DNA from: Nitrosotalea sp.
GTDB lineage: Archaea > Halobacteriota > Syntropharchaeia > Alkanophagales > Methanospirareceae
DNA: 14,652 nt
Reading direction: 5' to 3'
NCBI GenBank assembly: GCA_020725315.1
Contig: DYFG01000029.1
Span: 1 to 14,652 of the forward strand
Shown: positions 1 to 5,924 of the stretch, piece by piece
Numbering within the stretch: position 1 is the stretch's first letter
How the letters are laid out: every line of letters starts with the position of its first letter
Notes under the pieces: generated by a model
What the model saw: only the letters and a program-made list of their open reading frames with translations
What the model was told of the DNA's origin: nothing
The model's database searches: none
Made by a program: the position numbers and the translations under genes

Positions 1-63
1 CTTAACTTAAGATCGAAGGAATGAGTTCTTTTGGTAAAGCTTTTCTTTTGAAGAAAAGGTTTA
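1..63. repeat. Intergenic hairpin element, copy 1
   Basis: Bases 1-63 recur at 126-188 with two mismatches; the first 49 bases are identical, giving a direct repeat with a 125-bp period. The core contains a perfect 8-bp inverted repeat, CTTTTCTT (40-47) and AAGAAAAG (51-58), around a 3-base loop. After one G-G mismatch the pairing continues outward (GGTAAA at 33-38 against TTTATC at 60-65 with one G-T pair). A third copy of the core lies at 202-240 and a shorter fourth at 12067-12087. Copies 3 and 4 end just before a start codon. The biological role is not known to me; the repetition and pairing are read directly from the sequence. Confidence 0.8.
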
Positions 64-86
64 TCCACTAAAACAAGGATTGAAAC
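61..86 (+). repeat. Lone CRISPR-repeat-like sequence (candidate)
   Basis: The stretch ends in GGATTGAAAC (77-86), the 3' end typical of many archaeal and bacterial type I CRISPR repeats, and it follows directly on hairpin copy 1. There is no second copy within one repeat-spacer distance on the right, so no array is present inside the window. It could be a solitary or relict repeat, or a chance match. The orientation would put any leader to the left, outside or at the window edge. Confidence 0.3.
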
Positions 87-90
87 AATG

Positions 91-111
91 AGGGAGACCT
101 ACGGTTTCCCT
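91..111. repeat. Short stem-loop between hairpin copies
   Basis: GGGAGACC (92-99) and GGTTTCCC (103-110) pair over eight positions with one G-T pair and a TAC loop; flanking A91 and T111 extend it by one pair. It lies between the two long direct-repeat copies. It could be an RNA hairpin or part of a larger repeat unit; nothing else supports a function. Confidence 0.5.
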
Positions 112-125
112 TCATAAACCCTTCC

Positions 126-188
126 CTTAACTTAAGATCGAAGGAATGAGTTCTTTTGGTAAAGCTTTTCTTTTTATGAAAAGGTTTA
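126..188. repeat. Intergenic hairpin element, copy 2
   Basis: This is the second unit of the 125-bp-period direct repeat, matching 1-63 at 61 of 63 positions. Its stem is slightly weakened by the two changes at 175 and 177. It lies in frame with, and upstream of, the OB-fold gene, so an artificial reading frame runs through it and would add repeat-encoded residues to that protein if an early ATG at 146 or 176 were used. Confidence 0.8.
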
Positions 189-201
189 ATCCAAAAATAA
201 T

Positions 202-240
202 TTCTTTTGGTAAAGCTCTTCTTTTTAAGAAAAGGTTTAT
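202..240. repeat. Hairpin element copy 3, abutting a start codon
   Basis: Matches copy 1 (26-64) at 37 of 39 positions. The last two bases are the A and T of the ATG at 239-241 of the OB-fold gene. The position suggests the element forms the 5' leader hairpin of that mRNA, or carries its promoter or leader. No conventional Shine-Dalgarno sequence other than the AAAAGG inside the element precedes the ATG, and that one is only three bases away. Confidence 0.75.
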
Positions 241-1279
241 GGTAACCATAACAGGGCAAGTGCTCCGAATTCTACCGGTTAGAGAGGTGTATAGTGGTGA
301 TACCGCTAAAAAGGTCGTTGAGCTTATCATAGCGGATGAATTCGATTACAAACGGGTATCCTTCTGGGATGATAACGCTGAGCTCATTATGCGCGGCGAG
401 ATAAAAGCGGGCGATGTGCTGCGCATAGAGAACGCTTATCTCTCTGAACCGCAGGCGGGAGGTGAGAAGAGAGTGCATACCGGAAGATACACGGGAATAT
501 CGAAAATTTCTATGAATATCGCTCCATTACGCTATACAAACGCTTTGAAACTTATGGTGTTAGCGGTTGCACGACCTGAAAAAGGGCAGGTCTGCGTCGC
601 GGGCATAGACGAAAACGGGGACTGGATCAGACCACAAGGCATTTATGAAGCCGATATGGATACCGCTGGTACTGGAATGCCACCATTCAAGAACCTCTGC
701 ATCTCATCACTCTACGTTGATGCGTGGAGGGGCATGCGTCCGCGGAAGGAGGACAGGTTCTTTGTTTACAGCAAGGGCGTGGAGAGGGAATTGGACGAAG
801 CGGAGAAGAAAGCGTTTTTAGAACCGCATGTGGATGCCTCTGTTGATGCAGTATTTAAACGTGGCAGGAGTTTGGGATTGATCAAGCCCCGCATTGTGCA
901 GGTGTATGAAGAGCAAGCGCGAATGAAAAAAGACGAGAAGAGCCACGAGCGCTACATTCGTTTTAACTTCAAGGATGCCTCGGGCAGGATATACCGCAGA
1001 TGGTCATGCCGCTGCGATGCATTTTACAAGACCTGGAATAACATGAAGCAGCAGCATCGCTGGACGTATAGCTGGAGGATGCTCAGATACCTGAGGAAGA
1101 ACGAGACGTATCTCGCGATTGGCCTCACGTATACCGATTACGGAATTGATAGGCTGGAATACGGGGCGTACCCACTGATCGCCGGTGTGCATGTGGTTCA
1201 AAAGTCTTATAGATATGATGAATTTCCATACCAGAAGCGACCGCAACCGGTCGGGTGTGAGGTTAGTGCAGCAAAGTGA
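239..1279 (+). CDS. RPA-like OB-fold protein with C-terminal dual-OB-like domain
   Basis: A 346-residue protein. Residues 1-90 read as an RPA/SSB-type OB fold: an opening Gly strand, then ADEFDYKRVSFWDDNAE at about 32-48 and KAGDVLRIENA at 56-66, matching the family pattern 'laDeTG..rvvlWde.a...Gdvv.i.na'. From about 100 a second region starts with LMVLAVARPEKGQVCVAGID and DWIRPQ, and ends with an aromatic segment before AGVHVV. This resembles the dual-OB (DuOB) domain known from comparative genomics, for which I know no settled biochemical role. Nucleic-acid binding is inferred. The frame is open further upstream (ATGs at 146 and 176), but that part is encoded by repeat copies 2 and 3, so I place the start at 239, where the OB fold begins. 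No Zn ribbon or nuclease motif is visible. It appears to be a single-gene unit. Confidence 0.75.
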   Translation: MVTITGQVLRILPVREVYSGDTAKKVVELIIADEFDYKRVSFWDDNAELIMRGEIKAGDVLRIENAYLSEPQAGGEKRVHTGRYTGISKISMNIAPLRYTNALKLMVLAVARPEKGQVCVAGIDENGDWIRPQGIYEADMDTAGTGMPPFKNLCISSLYVDAWRGMRPRKEDRFFVYSKGVERELDEAEKKAFLEPHVDASVDAVFKRGRSLGLIKPRIVQVYEEQARMKKDEKSHERYIRFNFKDASGRIYRRWSCRCDAFYKTWNNMKQQHRWTYSWRMLRYLRKNETYLAIGLTYTDYGIDRLEYGAYPLIAGVHVVQKSYRYDEFPYQKRPQPVGCEVSAAK

Positions 1280-1282
1280 GGT

Positions 1283-1468
1283 CTATCCGCCAAGATACAA
1301 CGCTCTCAATTCTTCGTTTGCGAGTAAACTTTCTCCTTCACCTTCAAACTGCTTCTTCCCCATCTCAAGGTTCTCCATCACCGTGAGTGAATGAAACATA
1401 TTCCGCTCCTGCGGGACATAACCCATCCCTTTCAGTACAATTTTATCTGAGTAAATTGAATAAGTTTT
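1283..1468 (-). pseudogene. livF: Internally deleted LivF-type ABC ATPase remnant
   Basis: The minus strand has a 61-residue open stretch without a proper start. Its first half, GMGYVPQERNMFHSLTVMEN, is the Q-loop region of a branched-chain amino-acid ABC ATPase (LivF). Its last part, LLANEELRALYLGG and stop, is the characteristic LivF C-terminus. The two are joined in frame by about 15 residues where the family has roughly 140, including the LSGGE signature, Walker B and H-loop. The Walker A region is also absent: a TAA at 1469-1471 closes the frame upstream. A full LivF is about 235 residues, so this cannot be a working ATPase. No other liv gene is in the window, so it is probably the trace of a lost transporter operon. 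Confidence 0.8.
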
Positions 1469-1524
1469 TTATCTAAACCACTTAAATTGAAGAGGAAAGA
1501 TAATAGTGCTAACATGTAAAATCG

Positions 1525-1541
1525 AAGAGGAGAAGGAGGAG
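1525..1541 (+). promoter_or_regulatory. Purine-rich Shine-Dalgarno for the FrhB-like gene
   Basis: GAAGAGGAGAAGGAGGAG precedes the ATG at 1552, the AGGAGG core ending about 10 bases upstream. It is the strongest ribosome-binding site in the window and fixes the start. The A/T-rich tract TTTTTTATCT (1465-1474) further upstream could be the TATA element, which would give a leader of about 50-60 bases. Confidence 0.6.
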
Positions 1542-1551
1542 AATATAGTTC

Positions 1552-2670
1552 ATGGTAACCGAACGGAACTTCCCCGTATGCTGCTACTGCGGCGCGTGTG
1601 CATCCTTTATACCTGATTTTGAGAAGTATAGGGAGGAGGAAATAGTATTTGAGAAGGGCTGTGGCGGAACGGTCGCAAAGGGGTTCTGTTTCAGTTTCTG
1701 TCCACGCTCATTCGCGGTTTGTCGGTTATGTGAGGAGGAGTGCCCGAAGCTGGAATATGGTGTATGTGATTTTAGTCCCTGTGCCTCTTCGCCTGAAAAG
1801 CGGATTCTTGGATACTATAAGGAGATACTGAGCGCACGGGCAACGGATAAGAGTATAAGAGGTACTGGAAAGGATGGTGGCGTGATAACAGCACTGCTTT
1901 ATGAAGCGTTAAAGAGTGGATTTATAGATGCCGCAGTCGTCGCAACGAGGACAGAGGATTGGAAAGCCGAACCTTTGGTCGCAACAACCCCAGGAGAAGT
2001 TTTACTCGGTCGTGGTCCAAAATATACCGCTTGTCCTTCTGTCCAGGGTGTCTGGGAGGCGATAGACCGTGGCTATGAGAATATCGCCATGGTTGGCACG
2101 GGCTGTAACATAGAGGCAGTGAGAAGGTTGCAAGCGTTGCGTGACCCCGCGTTAGAATTAGATCGGTTGAAAATCTTGATTGGCGTGTTTAGCACCGAGG
2201 CGTTCTGGCATCATGAGCTGGTTGCATTTCTAGCAGAACGAGAAGGGATAGACATTAAAGATGTGGGGCGGTTTTATGTTTCGGAGGGCAACTTCGTCGT
2301 CGTGACAAAGGAGAGAGAGGTTCGTATTCCGCTTAAAGAGATCAAACCATGCACGCGGGATACCTGCTTGATATGCGAAGATGCTACCTCACAGCTTGCG
2401 GATATTTCAGCAGGCCACGTGGGGTCGTCTGATGGATGGACAACCATAATTATTCGGACAGAGGTAGGAGAAGAGCTTGTAAAGGCTGCTGCTTCAGCAG
2501 GAGTAATAGAAACGAGGAAGCTGGGTTCTGAAGAGCTAAAAGAGTTTGAACGATTTGCGTTCAATAAGAAGAGGAGGAATTATGGCAATATTTTGGAGCA
2601 AATGAAGATTTGTTCTGCCTGTTTAACAAATCCGTATCCTTTTACATTGCAACTAAGAGGAGGTGTTTGA
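1552..2670 (+). CDS. FrhB/FdhB-family F420- and flavin-binding iron-sulfur oxidoreductase subunit
   Basis: A 372-residue cytoplasmic redox protein of the coenzyme F420 hydrogenase/dehydrogenase beta-subunit family, whose members pass electrons between F420H2 and Fe-S or flavin partners. An N-terminal Cys-rich segment (C10, C11, C13, C16, then C37, C46, C50, C57, C60, C64, C72, C77) exceeds the usual CxxCxxC. The family N-domain follows with GTGKDGGVITALLYEAL (104-120) and the GPKYTACPSV segment (155-164). The C-domain holds CTRDTCLICEDATSQLADIS (267-286), corresponding to the FrhB C-terminal cluster motif. A further CSAC pair (354-357) is close to the end. It is the first gene of an operon: its TGA is one base from the ATG of the glutamate-synthase-like gene. 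No hydrogenase or formate dehydrogenase subunits are nearby, so it is an FrhB paralogue and not a hydrogenase part. Confidence 0.88.
   Translation: MVTERNFPVCCYCGACASFIPDFEKYREEEIVFEKGCGGTVAKGFCFSFCPRSFAVCRLCEEECPKLEYGVCDFSPCASSPEKRILGYYKEILSARATDKSIRGTGKDGGVITALLYEALKSGFIDAAVVATRTEDWKAEPLVATTPGEVLLGRGPKYTACPSVQGVWEAIDRGYENIAMVGTGCNIEAVRRLQALRDPALELDRLKILIGVFSTEAFWHHELVAFLAEREGIDIKDVGRFYVSEGNFVVVTKEREVRIPLKEIKPCTRDTCLICEDATSQLADISAGHVGSSDGWTTIIIRTEVGEELVKAAASAGVIETRKLGSEELKEFERFAFNKKRRNYGNILEQMKICSACLTNPYPFTLQLRGGV
2656..2664 (+). promoter_or_regulatory. Shine-Dalgarno that decides the glutamate-synthase-like start
   Basis: AGAGGAGGTG lies inside the end of the FrhB-like gene, seven to eight bases before ATG 2672. 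It favours this ATG over the in-frame GTG at 2663, which overlaps the ribosome-binding site itself. It also indicates that the two genes are translated together. Confidence 0.7.
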
Positions 2671-2671
2671 A

Positions 2672-4264
2672 ATGCCTGATATATATGCAAATGCGAGGTC
2701 TACCACGGGAACGTCCGTGAGAAGAAGGGATGTGAATACGCTGAGTGGAATGTGCCCGATATGTGTGAAGGAGTGTCCAGTGCTCTGCGAGATAGGAAAG
2801 TCGGCGTTCAGAGGTCGGGAGGTATTGTACCCAGAACCAGAACAGTACGGATGGAGTACAGCGGCGTCAAACAAGGATTACCGGCTCGACTGGTCTGACT
2901 TTAATATCCTTTCGAGGCTGCGCGGCGCGGAAGGAATCGAACCAGACCCTGATGTCGCTTTGTTCCATAACGTGAATATAGCATCGAAGATAGGGGGGAT
3001 ACCCCTCAAAATACCACTGGCAAGTGGTGCCTTCGGCTCTACGGATGTGGGCAAAAACAACTGGGATGCACTTGCTATCGGCGCCGCACTCTCTGGAATA
3101 ATAATCATTATCGGGGAGAACGTGTGTGGCGTTGACAAAGAATCGGTCTTCACGAACGGAAAAGTTACGAAATCGCCGGAGATGGAACGACGGGTTCGGC
3201 TCTTCAAGAAATACTGGGACGGCAAATATGGAGAACTCGCGGTGCAAACAAATGTAGAAGACCAGAGATGGGGCGTTGATGAATATGTAACCTCGAAACT
3301 CGAGGTGAATATAATAGAGAGAAAATGGGGGCAGGGAGCAAAGGCAATAGGCGGCGAGATAAGGGTTTCTTCGTTGGAACGGGCGTTAGAACTGAAGAAG
3401 CGAGGATATTATGTGCTGCCCGACCCTGAGGATGATGCGGTACAGGGGGCGTTTAAAGGCGGTCTCTTCAAAACCTTCGAGAGGCACAGCAGAATGGGAT
3501 TCCCTGAGGAACGAAGTTTTGTGGAGGATGTCGAATGGCTGAGGGGGATAGGCACAAAATATGTGACGATAAAAACAGGTGCGCACCGACCCGTAGATGT
3601 GGCGTGGACGATGAAAGTAGCATCAGAAGCGAAAGTGGACTATATAACCTTTGATGGTGCCGGCGGTGGGACGGGAATGAGTCCCGTACCGATGATGAAC
3701 GAGATGAGCACGCCTACCGTTTATTTAGAAGCGCAGGTATTGAAGTGTGTCCAGATATTGGAGAGAAAGGGAAGATACGTGCCGGACATAAGCATGGCTG
3801 GTGGCTTTATAAACGAGACGCAGGTTATCAAGGCAATAGCACTGAGCAACCTTGATGGAACCCCGTTAGTAAAGTCGATCACCATGGCGCGATCGCCGCT
3901 AACGGCAGCGATGAAAGCCCTTTATTTCTGTGAACTCGCGGAGAGGAGAAGATTGCCAAGGGATTTCGCAAATAAATACGGAAACAGCCCTGATAAGTTC
4001 TTTATCGCTGCTGAGGAATTGCGATCAAAATACGGTAATAAAATAGGAACAGAGATCCCATGGCCAGCCGTTGGCGTCTACTCGTATCTCAGTGAGAGAA
4101 TAGGTCTGGGATTAAAGCAGCTACTCGCAGGCACTCGAAAGTTCAGACTGGATTTGGTAAACCGAAACGATATTGCGGCGCTGAGCAGGCTTGCTTCCGA
4201 AGTTACTGGTATACCGATGATGCATGAAGTTGAGGCGGACTTGTTTGAAGAGATACTGGCGTAG
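2672..4264 (+). CDS. FMN-binding glutamate synthase-like protein with N-terminal Cys cluster
   Basis: A 530-residue protein containing the FMN/central (alpha2-like) TIM-barrel of glutamate synthase but no glutaminase domain. Near the N-terminus CPICVKECPVLC (28-39) gives C-x2-C-x3-C-x3-C, a likely Fe-S site. The barrel shows GQGAKAIGGEI (220-230; the family has GAKPGxGG) and FDGAGGGTGMSP (327-338; the family has DGADGGTGAAP), which support FMN binding. In classical GltB the 3Fe-4S cluster lies at a CxxxxCPxG motif after the barrel; here the matching segment is ITMARSPLTAAMKA (403-416) with no cysteines, so that cluster is missing. The real substrate may therefore not be 2-oxoglutarate plus ammonia. 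It sits between an FrhB-like F420 protein and a DUF362 ferredoxin, which suggests electrons flow from or to F420H2 through Fe-S clusters to this FMN site. Confidence 0.85.
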   Translation: MPDIYANARSTTGTSVRRRDVNTLSGMCPICVKECPVLCEIGKSAFRGREVLYPEPEQYGWSTAASNKDYRLDWSDFNILSRLRGAEGIEPDPDVALFHNVNIASKIGGIPLKIPLASGAFGSTDVGKNNWDALAIGAALSGIIIIIGENVCGVDKESVFTNGKVTKSPEMERRVRLFKKYWDGKYGELAVQTNVEDQRWGVDEYVTSKLEVNIIERKWGQGAKAIGGEIRVSSLERALELKKRGYYVLPDPEDDAVQGAFKGGLFKTFERHSRMGFPEERSFVEDVEWLRGIGTKYVTIKTGAHRPVDVAWTMKVASEAKVDYITFDGAGGGTGMSPVPMMNEMSTPTVYLEAQVLKCVQILERKGRYVPDISMAGGFINETQVIKAIALSNLDGTPLVKSITMARSPLTAAMKALYFCELAERRRLPRDFANKYGNSPDKFFIAAEELRSKYGNKIGTEIPWPAVGVYSYLSERIGLGLKQLLAGTRKFRLDLVNRNDIAALSRLASEVTGIPMMHEVEADLFEEILA

Positions 4265-4289
4265 TGAAATCCCTCCTTTTTAGTTTTAC

Positions 4290-5294
4290 ATGACGGTTAG
4301 TATGAGCGAGGTATACTTCATAGCCGCAAATGAGGACGTCACTCTTATAGACAAGCTCGAGATACTACTGGAAAAGGTGGGCGTTGGTAATTTAAGCGGA
4401 ATTGTTGCTCTGAAGATGCACATGGGCGAGCAAAACAATAAGACCTTCGTCAAACCCGTTTACGTAAAGAAACTGGTGGACATAGTGAAGCAGCACGGCG
4501 GAGACCCTTTCGTTACGGATACCACAACGATCTATAAGGAAGCGCGGTATACCGCGATGGATTATTACCGAACTGCTTTTGCTCACGGATTCCTCCCCTC
4601 TTATCTTGGCTGCCCCGTGATTATAGCAGATGGGTTGAAGGACGACGGGGTGCAGGTAAACGAGCAGGTAGAAATAGCAAAGAGCATATACGAGAGTGAT
4701 GCGATGCTCCTCGTTTCGCATGCTACCGGTCATTGTGCCTCCTCGTTCGGTGGTGCGATAAAAAACGTCGCAATGGGCTGCGTGACTAAAAAAACAAAGA
4801 AATATCAGCACGAAGTGACGAGACCCATCCGGTATCCAGATTTATGCGTTGAATGTGACAGATGTAGAGAGGTATGCAAGGTTAATGCAATAGGTGAAGA
4901 CCATGAACTGATCCTTGAGAACTGTGTGAGTTGTGGGTCTTGTATAAGCGAATGCACGAGCGGTGCATTAAAATCACCTGAGGGAATGTCAGAGAACTTA
5001 CAAAAGAGGCTCGCAGAAGTCGCTTATGCCGTCCTTAGAAATCTACCCTATTCCAATTTCCTCTTTGTTAATTTCCTCATCGACATCACGTCGTTTTGCG
5101 ACTGCGGTGAGTATGATCCTGAATATATAAGCTCTGACATCGGCGTTTTAGCTTCTAACGATATTGTCGCAGTAGACCTCGCTACCATAGAGATGATAGG
5201 AACGCAGGTATTTGAAGGAGACCCTACGATCCAGGTACGTGAAGCACATAAATTGGGATTGGGCGAGCTGGACTATAAGATTGTTAAAGTGTGA
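4290..5294 (+). CDS. DUF362 protein with 2[4Fe-4S] ferredoxin domain
   Basis: A 334-residue protein, third in the redox operon, 25 bases after the preceding stop. The DUF362 part (about 1-180) shows the family features VALKMHMGEQNN (39-50), DTTTIY (77-82) and the HCASSFGGAIKNVAMG core (148-163). A bacterial-type ferredoxin insert follows: C186, C189, C192, C196 and C212, C215, C218, C222, each Cx2Cx2Cx3C, with Lys and Thr after the fourth Cys in place of the usual Pro. DUF362 proteins have no general assigned reaction; several carry ferredoxin domains and occur beside redox genes. No signal peptide or membrane segment is seen. A second in-frame ATG at 4302 (MSEVYF) is an equally good start; neither has a clear Shine-Dalgarno. 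Confidence 0.85.
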   Translation: MTVSMSEVYFIAANEDVTLIDKLEILLEKVGVGNLSGIVALKMHMGEQNNKTFVKPVYVKKLVDIVKQHGGDPFVTDTTTIYKEARYTAMDYYRTAFAHGFLPSYLGCPVIIADGLKDDGVQVNEQVEIAKSIYESDAMLLVSHATGHCASSFGGAIKNVAMGCVTKKTKKYQHEVTRPIRYPDLCVECDRCREVCKVNAIGEDHELILENCVSCGSCISECTSGALKSPEGMSENLQKRLAEVAYAVLRNLPYSNFLFVNFLIDITSFCDCGEYDPEYISSDIGVLASNDIVAVDLATIEMIGTQVFEGDPTIQVREAHKLGLGELDYKIVKV

Positions 5295-5497
5295 CTATAA
5301 TGAATTCAGCTTCAAATGGTAGCGGTGGAACATCCTCGAACCTTCCTACCCCGAATGAAGAGGCTGTCTCACAATTCAAAATCTCAACAAAAAGAAGCCA
5401 AAATAGAGCTCTATATCGAAAAATAAGCTCTTGATTTCGCAAAATATCTAATTATGGGACAAGCTCTGAATTGCGAGGCATCACCGCCGTTTTGTCT
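5295..5497. other. Convergent intergenic spacer, no convincing gene
   Basis: The plus-strand redox operon and the minus-strand hicA end towards each other here. A 44-codon frame from 5300 has no ribosome-binding site and a Ser/Asn-rich composition, and its second half lies within the candidate miniature element; I do not call it a gene. Apart from that element, I see only the palindrome ATAGAGCTCTAT (5403-5414). Confidence 0.5.
5360..5466. mobile_element. Candidate 107-bp MITE-like element
   Basis: The ends GAGGCTGTCTCACAATT (5360-5376) and the reverse complement of 5450-5466 match at 13 of 17 positions. They are flanked on both sides by TGAA (5356-5359 and 5467-5470), which would be a 4-bp target duplication. 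The element has no room for a transposase, so it would be a non-autonomous derivative. A competing reading is a longer-range inverted repeat, CTCACAATTCA (5368-5378) against TGAATTGCGAG (5467-5477), at 10 of 11 positions. Either way the spacer holds paired ends about 110 bp apart; mobility is inferred. Confidence 0.45.
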
Positions 5498-5722
5498 TCA
5501 CTTCAATTTCGATAAAAATTCCTCTCTTTCTATTTTTGCCTGTTTCATGATCGAAATTAATGTTCCCTTAGCTAATTCTGGATGATTTGGAACTGTAACA
5601 AGCAGCTTTCGCTCTTCATTCCACAAATGGATATGGCTCCCAGTTTGACGGTAAACTTGAAACCCAAACTTCCTTAGAACTTTAATAATGTCCTTAGCTG
5701 ATAGGACTGGAAGTTTGGGCAT
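5498..5722 (-). CDS. hicA: HicA-type toxin (YcfA/HicA mRNA interferase family)
   Basis: A 74-residue basic protein with the HicA fold pattern: VLSAKDIIKVLRKFGF (6-21), then RQTGSHIHLW (25-34) with the conserved His30 of the GSH motif, the catalytic residue in this family, then VTVPNHPELAKGTL (42-55). HicA proteins are small dsRBD-fold mRNA interferases held inactive by HicB. The ATG lies inside hicB (29-bp overlap), so production follows that of the antitoxin. Length and conserved residues look intact. It is last in a minus-strand unit; the gene ends only 31 bases from the candidate mobile element. Confidence 0.87.
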   Translation of the reverse strand: MPKLPVLSAKDIIKVLRKFGFQVYRQTGSHIHLWNEERKLLVTVPNHPELAKGTLISIMKQAKIEREEFLSKLK

Positions 5723-5924
5723 ATTTCTCTATTTCAATGTCTAAGAAAGAGATTTTACGGTCCTTGGGGGCTAACTCCATAAGAATTTGGTAATGCTCTT
5801 CCAGTCCCTTTTTCAGATTTTTAATCGCCTCTTCTTCTGTCAATCCCTGATCTGCCACGCTCGTTATCAAATCAATAGCCACGAAGTATTTACCTTCTTT
5901 GTAGATTTGGATGACTGTTCTCAT
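5694..5924 (-). CDS. hicB: Short HicB-like antitoxin
   Basis: A 76-residue protein with the HicB partial RNase-H-like fold: KYFVAIDLITSVADQGLTEEEAIKNLKKGL (12-41 region) matches the family pattern of an Ala/Asp strand, a Gly turn (usually D..G..t.G.T.eEA) and a helix. It lacks the C-terminal ribbon-helix-helix or HTH DNA-binding domain of longer HicB proteins, so it probably cannot autoregulate on its own. Its ATG (5924-5922) overlaps the stop of the propeller/transglycosylase gene as ATGA, and the Shine-Dalgarno GGAGGAGGAA is the last codons of that gene, so the antitoxin is translated by coupling to it. The antitoxin-before-toxin order is that of hicBA modules. Confidence 0.83.
   Translation of the reverse strand: MRTVIQIYKEGKYFVAIDLITSVADQGLTEEEAIKNLKKGLEEHYQILMELAPKDRKISFLDIEIEKYAQTSSPIS

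Noticed and set aside
1..125. CRISPR array
   Set aside because: Only one repeat-like sequence is visible and the 125-bp direct repeat is far longer than a repeat-spacer unit.
1280..1551. Small RNA gene in the gap before the FrhB-like gene
   Set aside because: Most of the gap is explained by the LivF remnant and the rest by promoter-like A/T-rich sequence and the Shine-Dalgarno.
2867..3247. Long antisense frames inside the glutamate-synthase-like gene
   Set aside because: Two overlapping frames on the opposite strand of a well supported gene; neither has a sensible start or conserved motif.
2672..4264. Bona fide glutamate synthase large subunit
   Set aside because: No glutaminase domain and no 3Fe-4S motif after the barrel; only the FMN-binding core is shared.
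4392..4811. 139-codon minus-strand frame inside the DUF362 gene
   Set aside because: Antisense to a clear conserved Fe-S gene; the product (LYALCYFYLLVYLHP type) has no family features.
5300..5434. 44-codon plus-strand frame after the DUF362 gene
   Set aside because: No ribosome-binding site, Ser/Asn-rich product without recognisable pattern, and its second half lies within the candidate mobile element.
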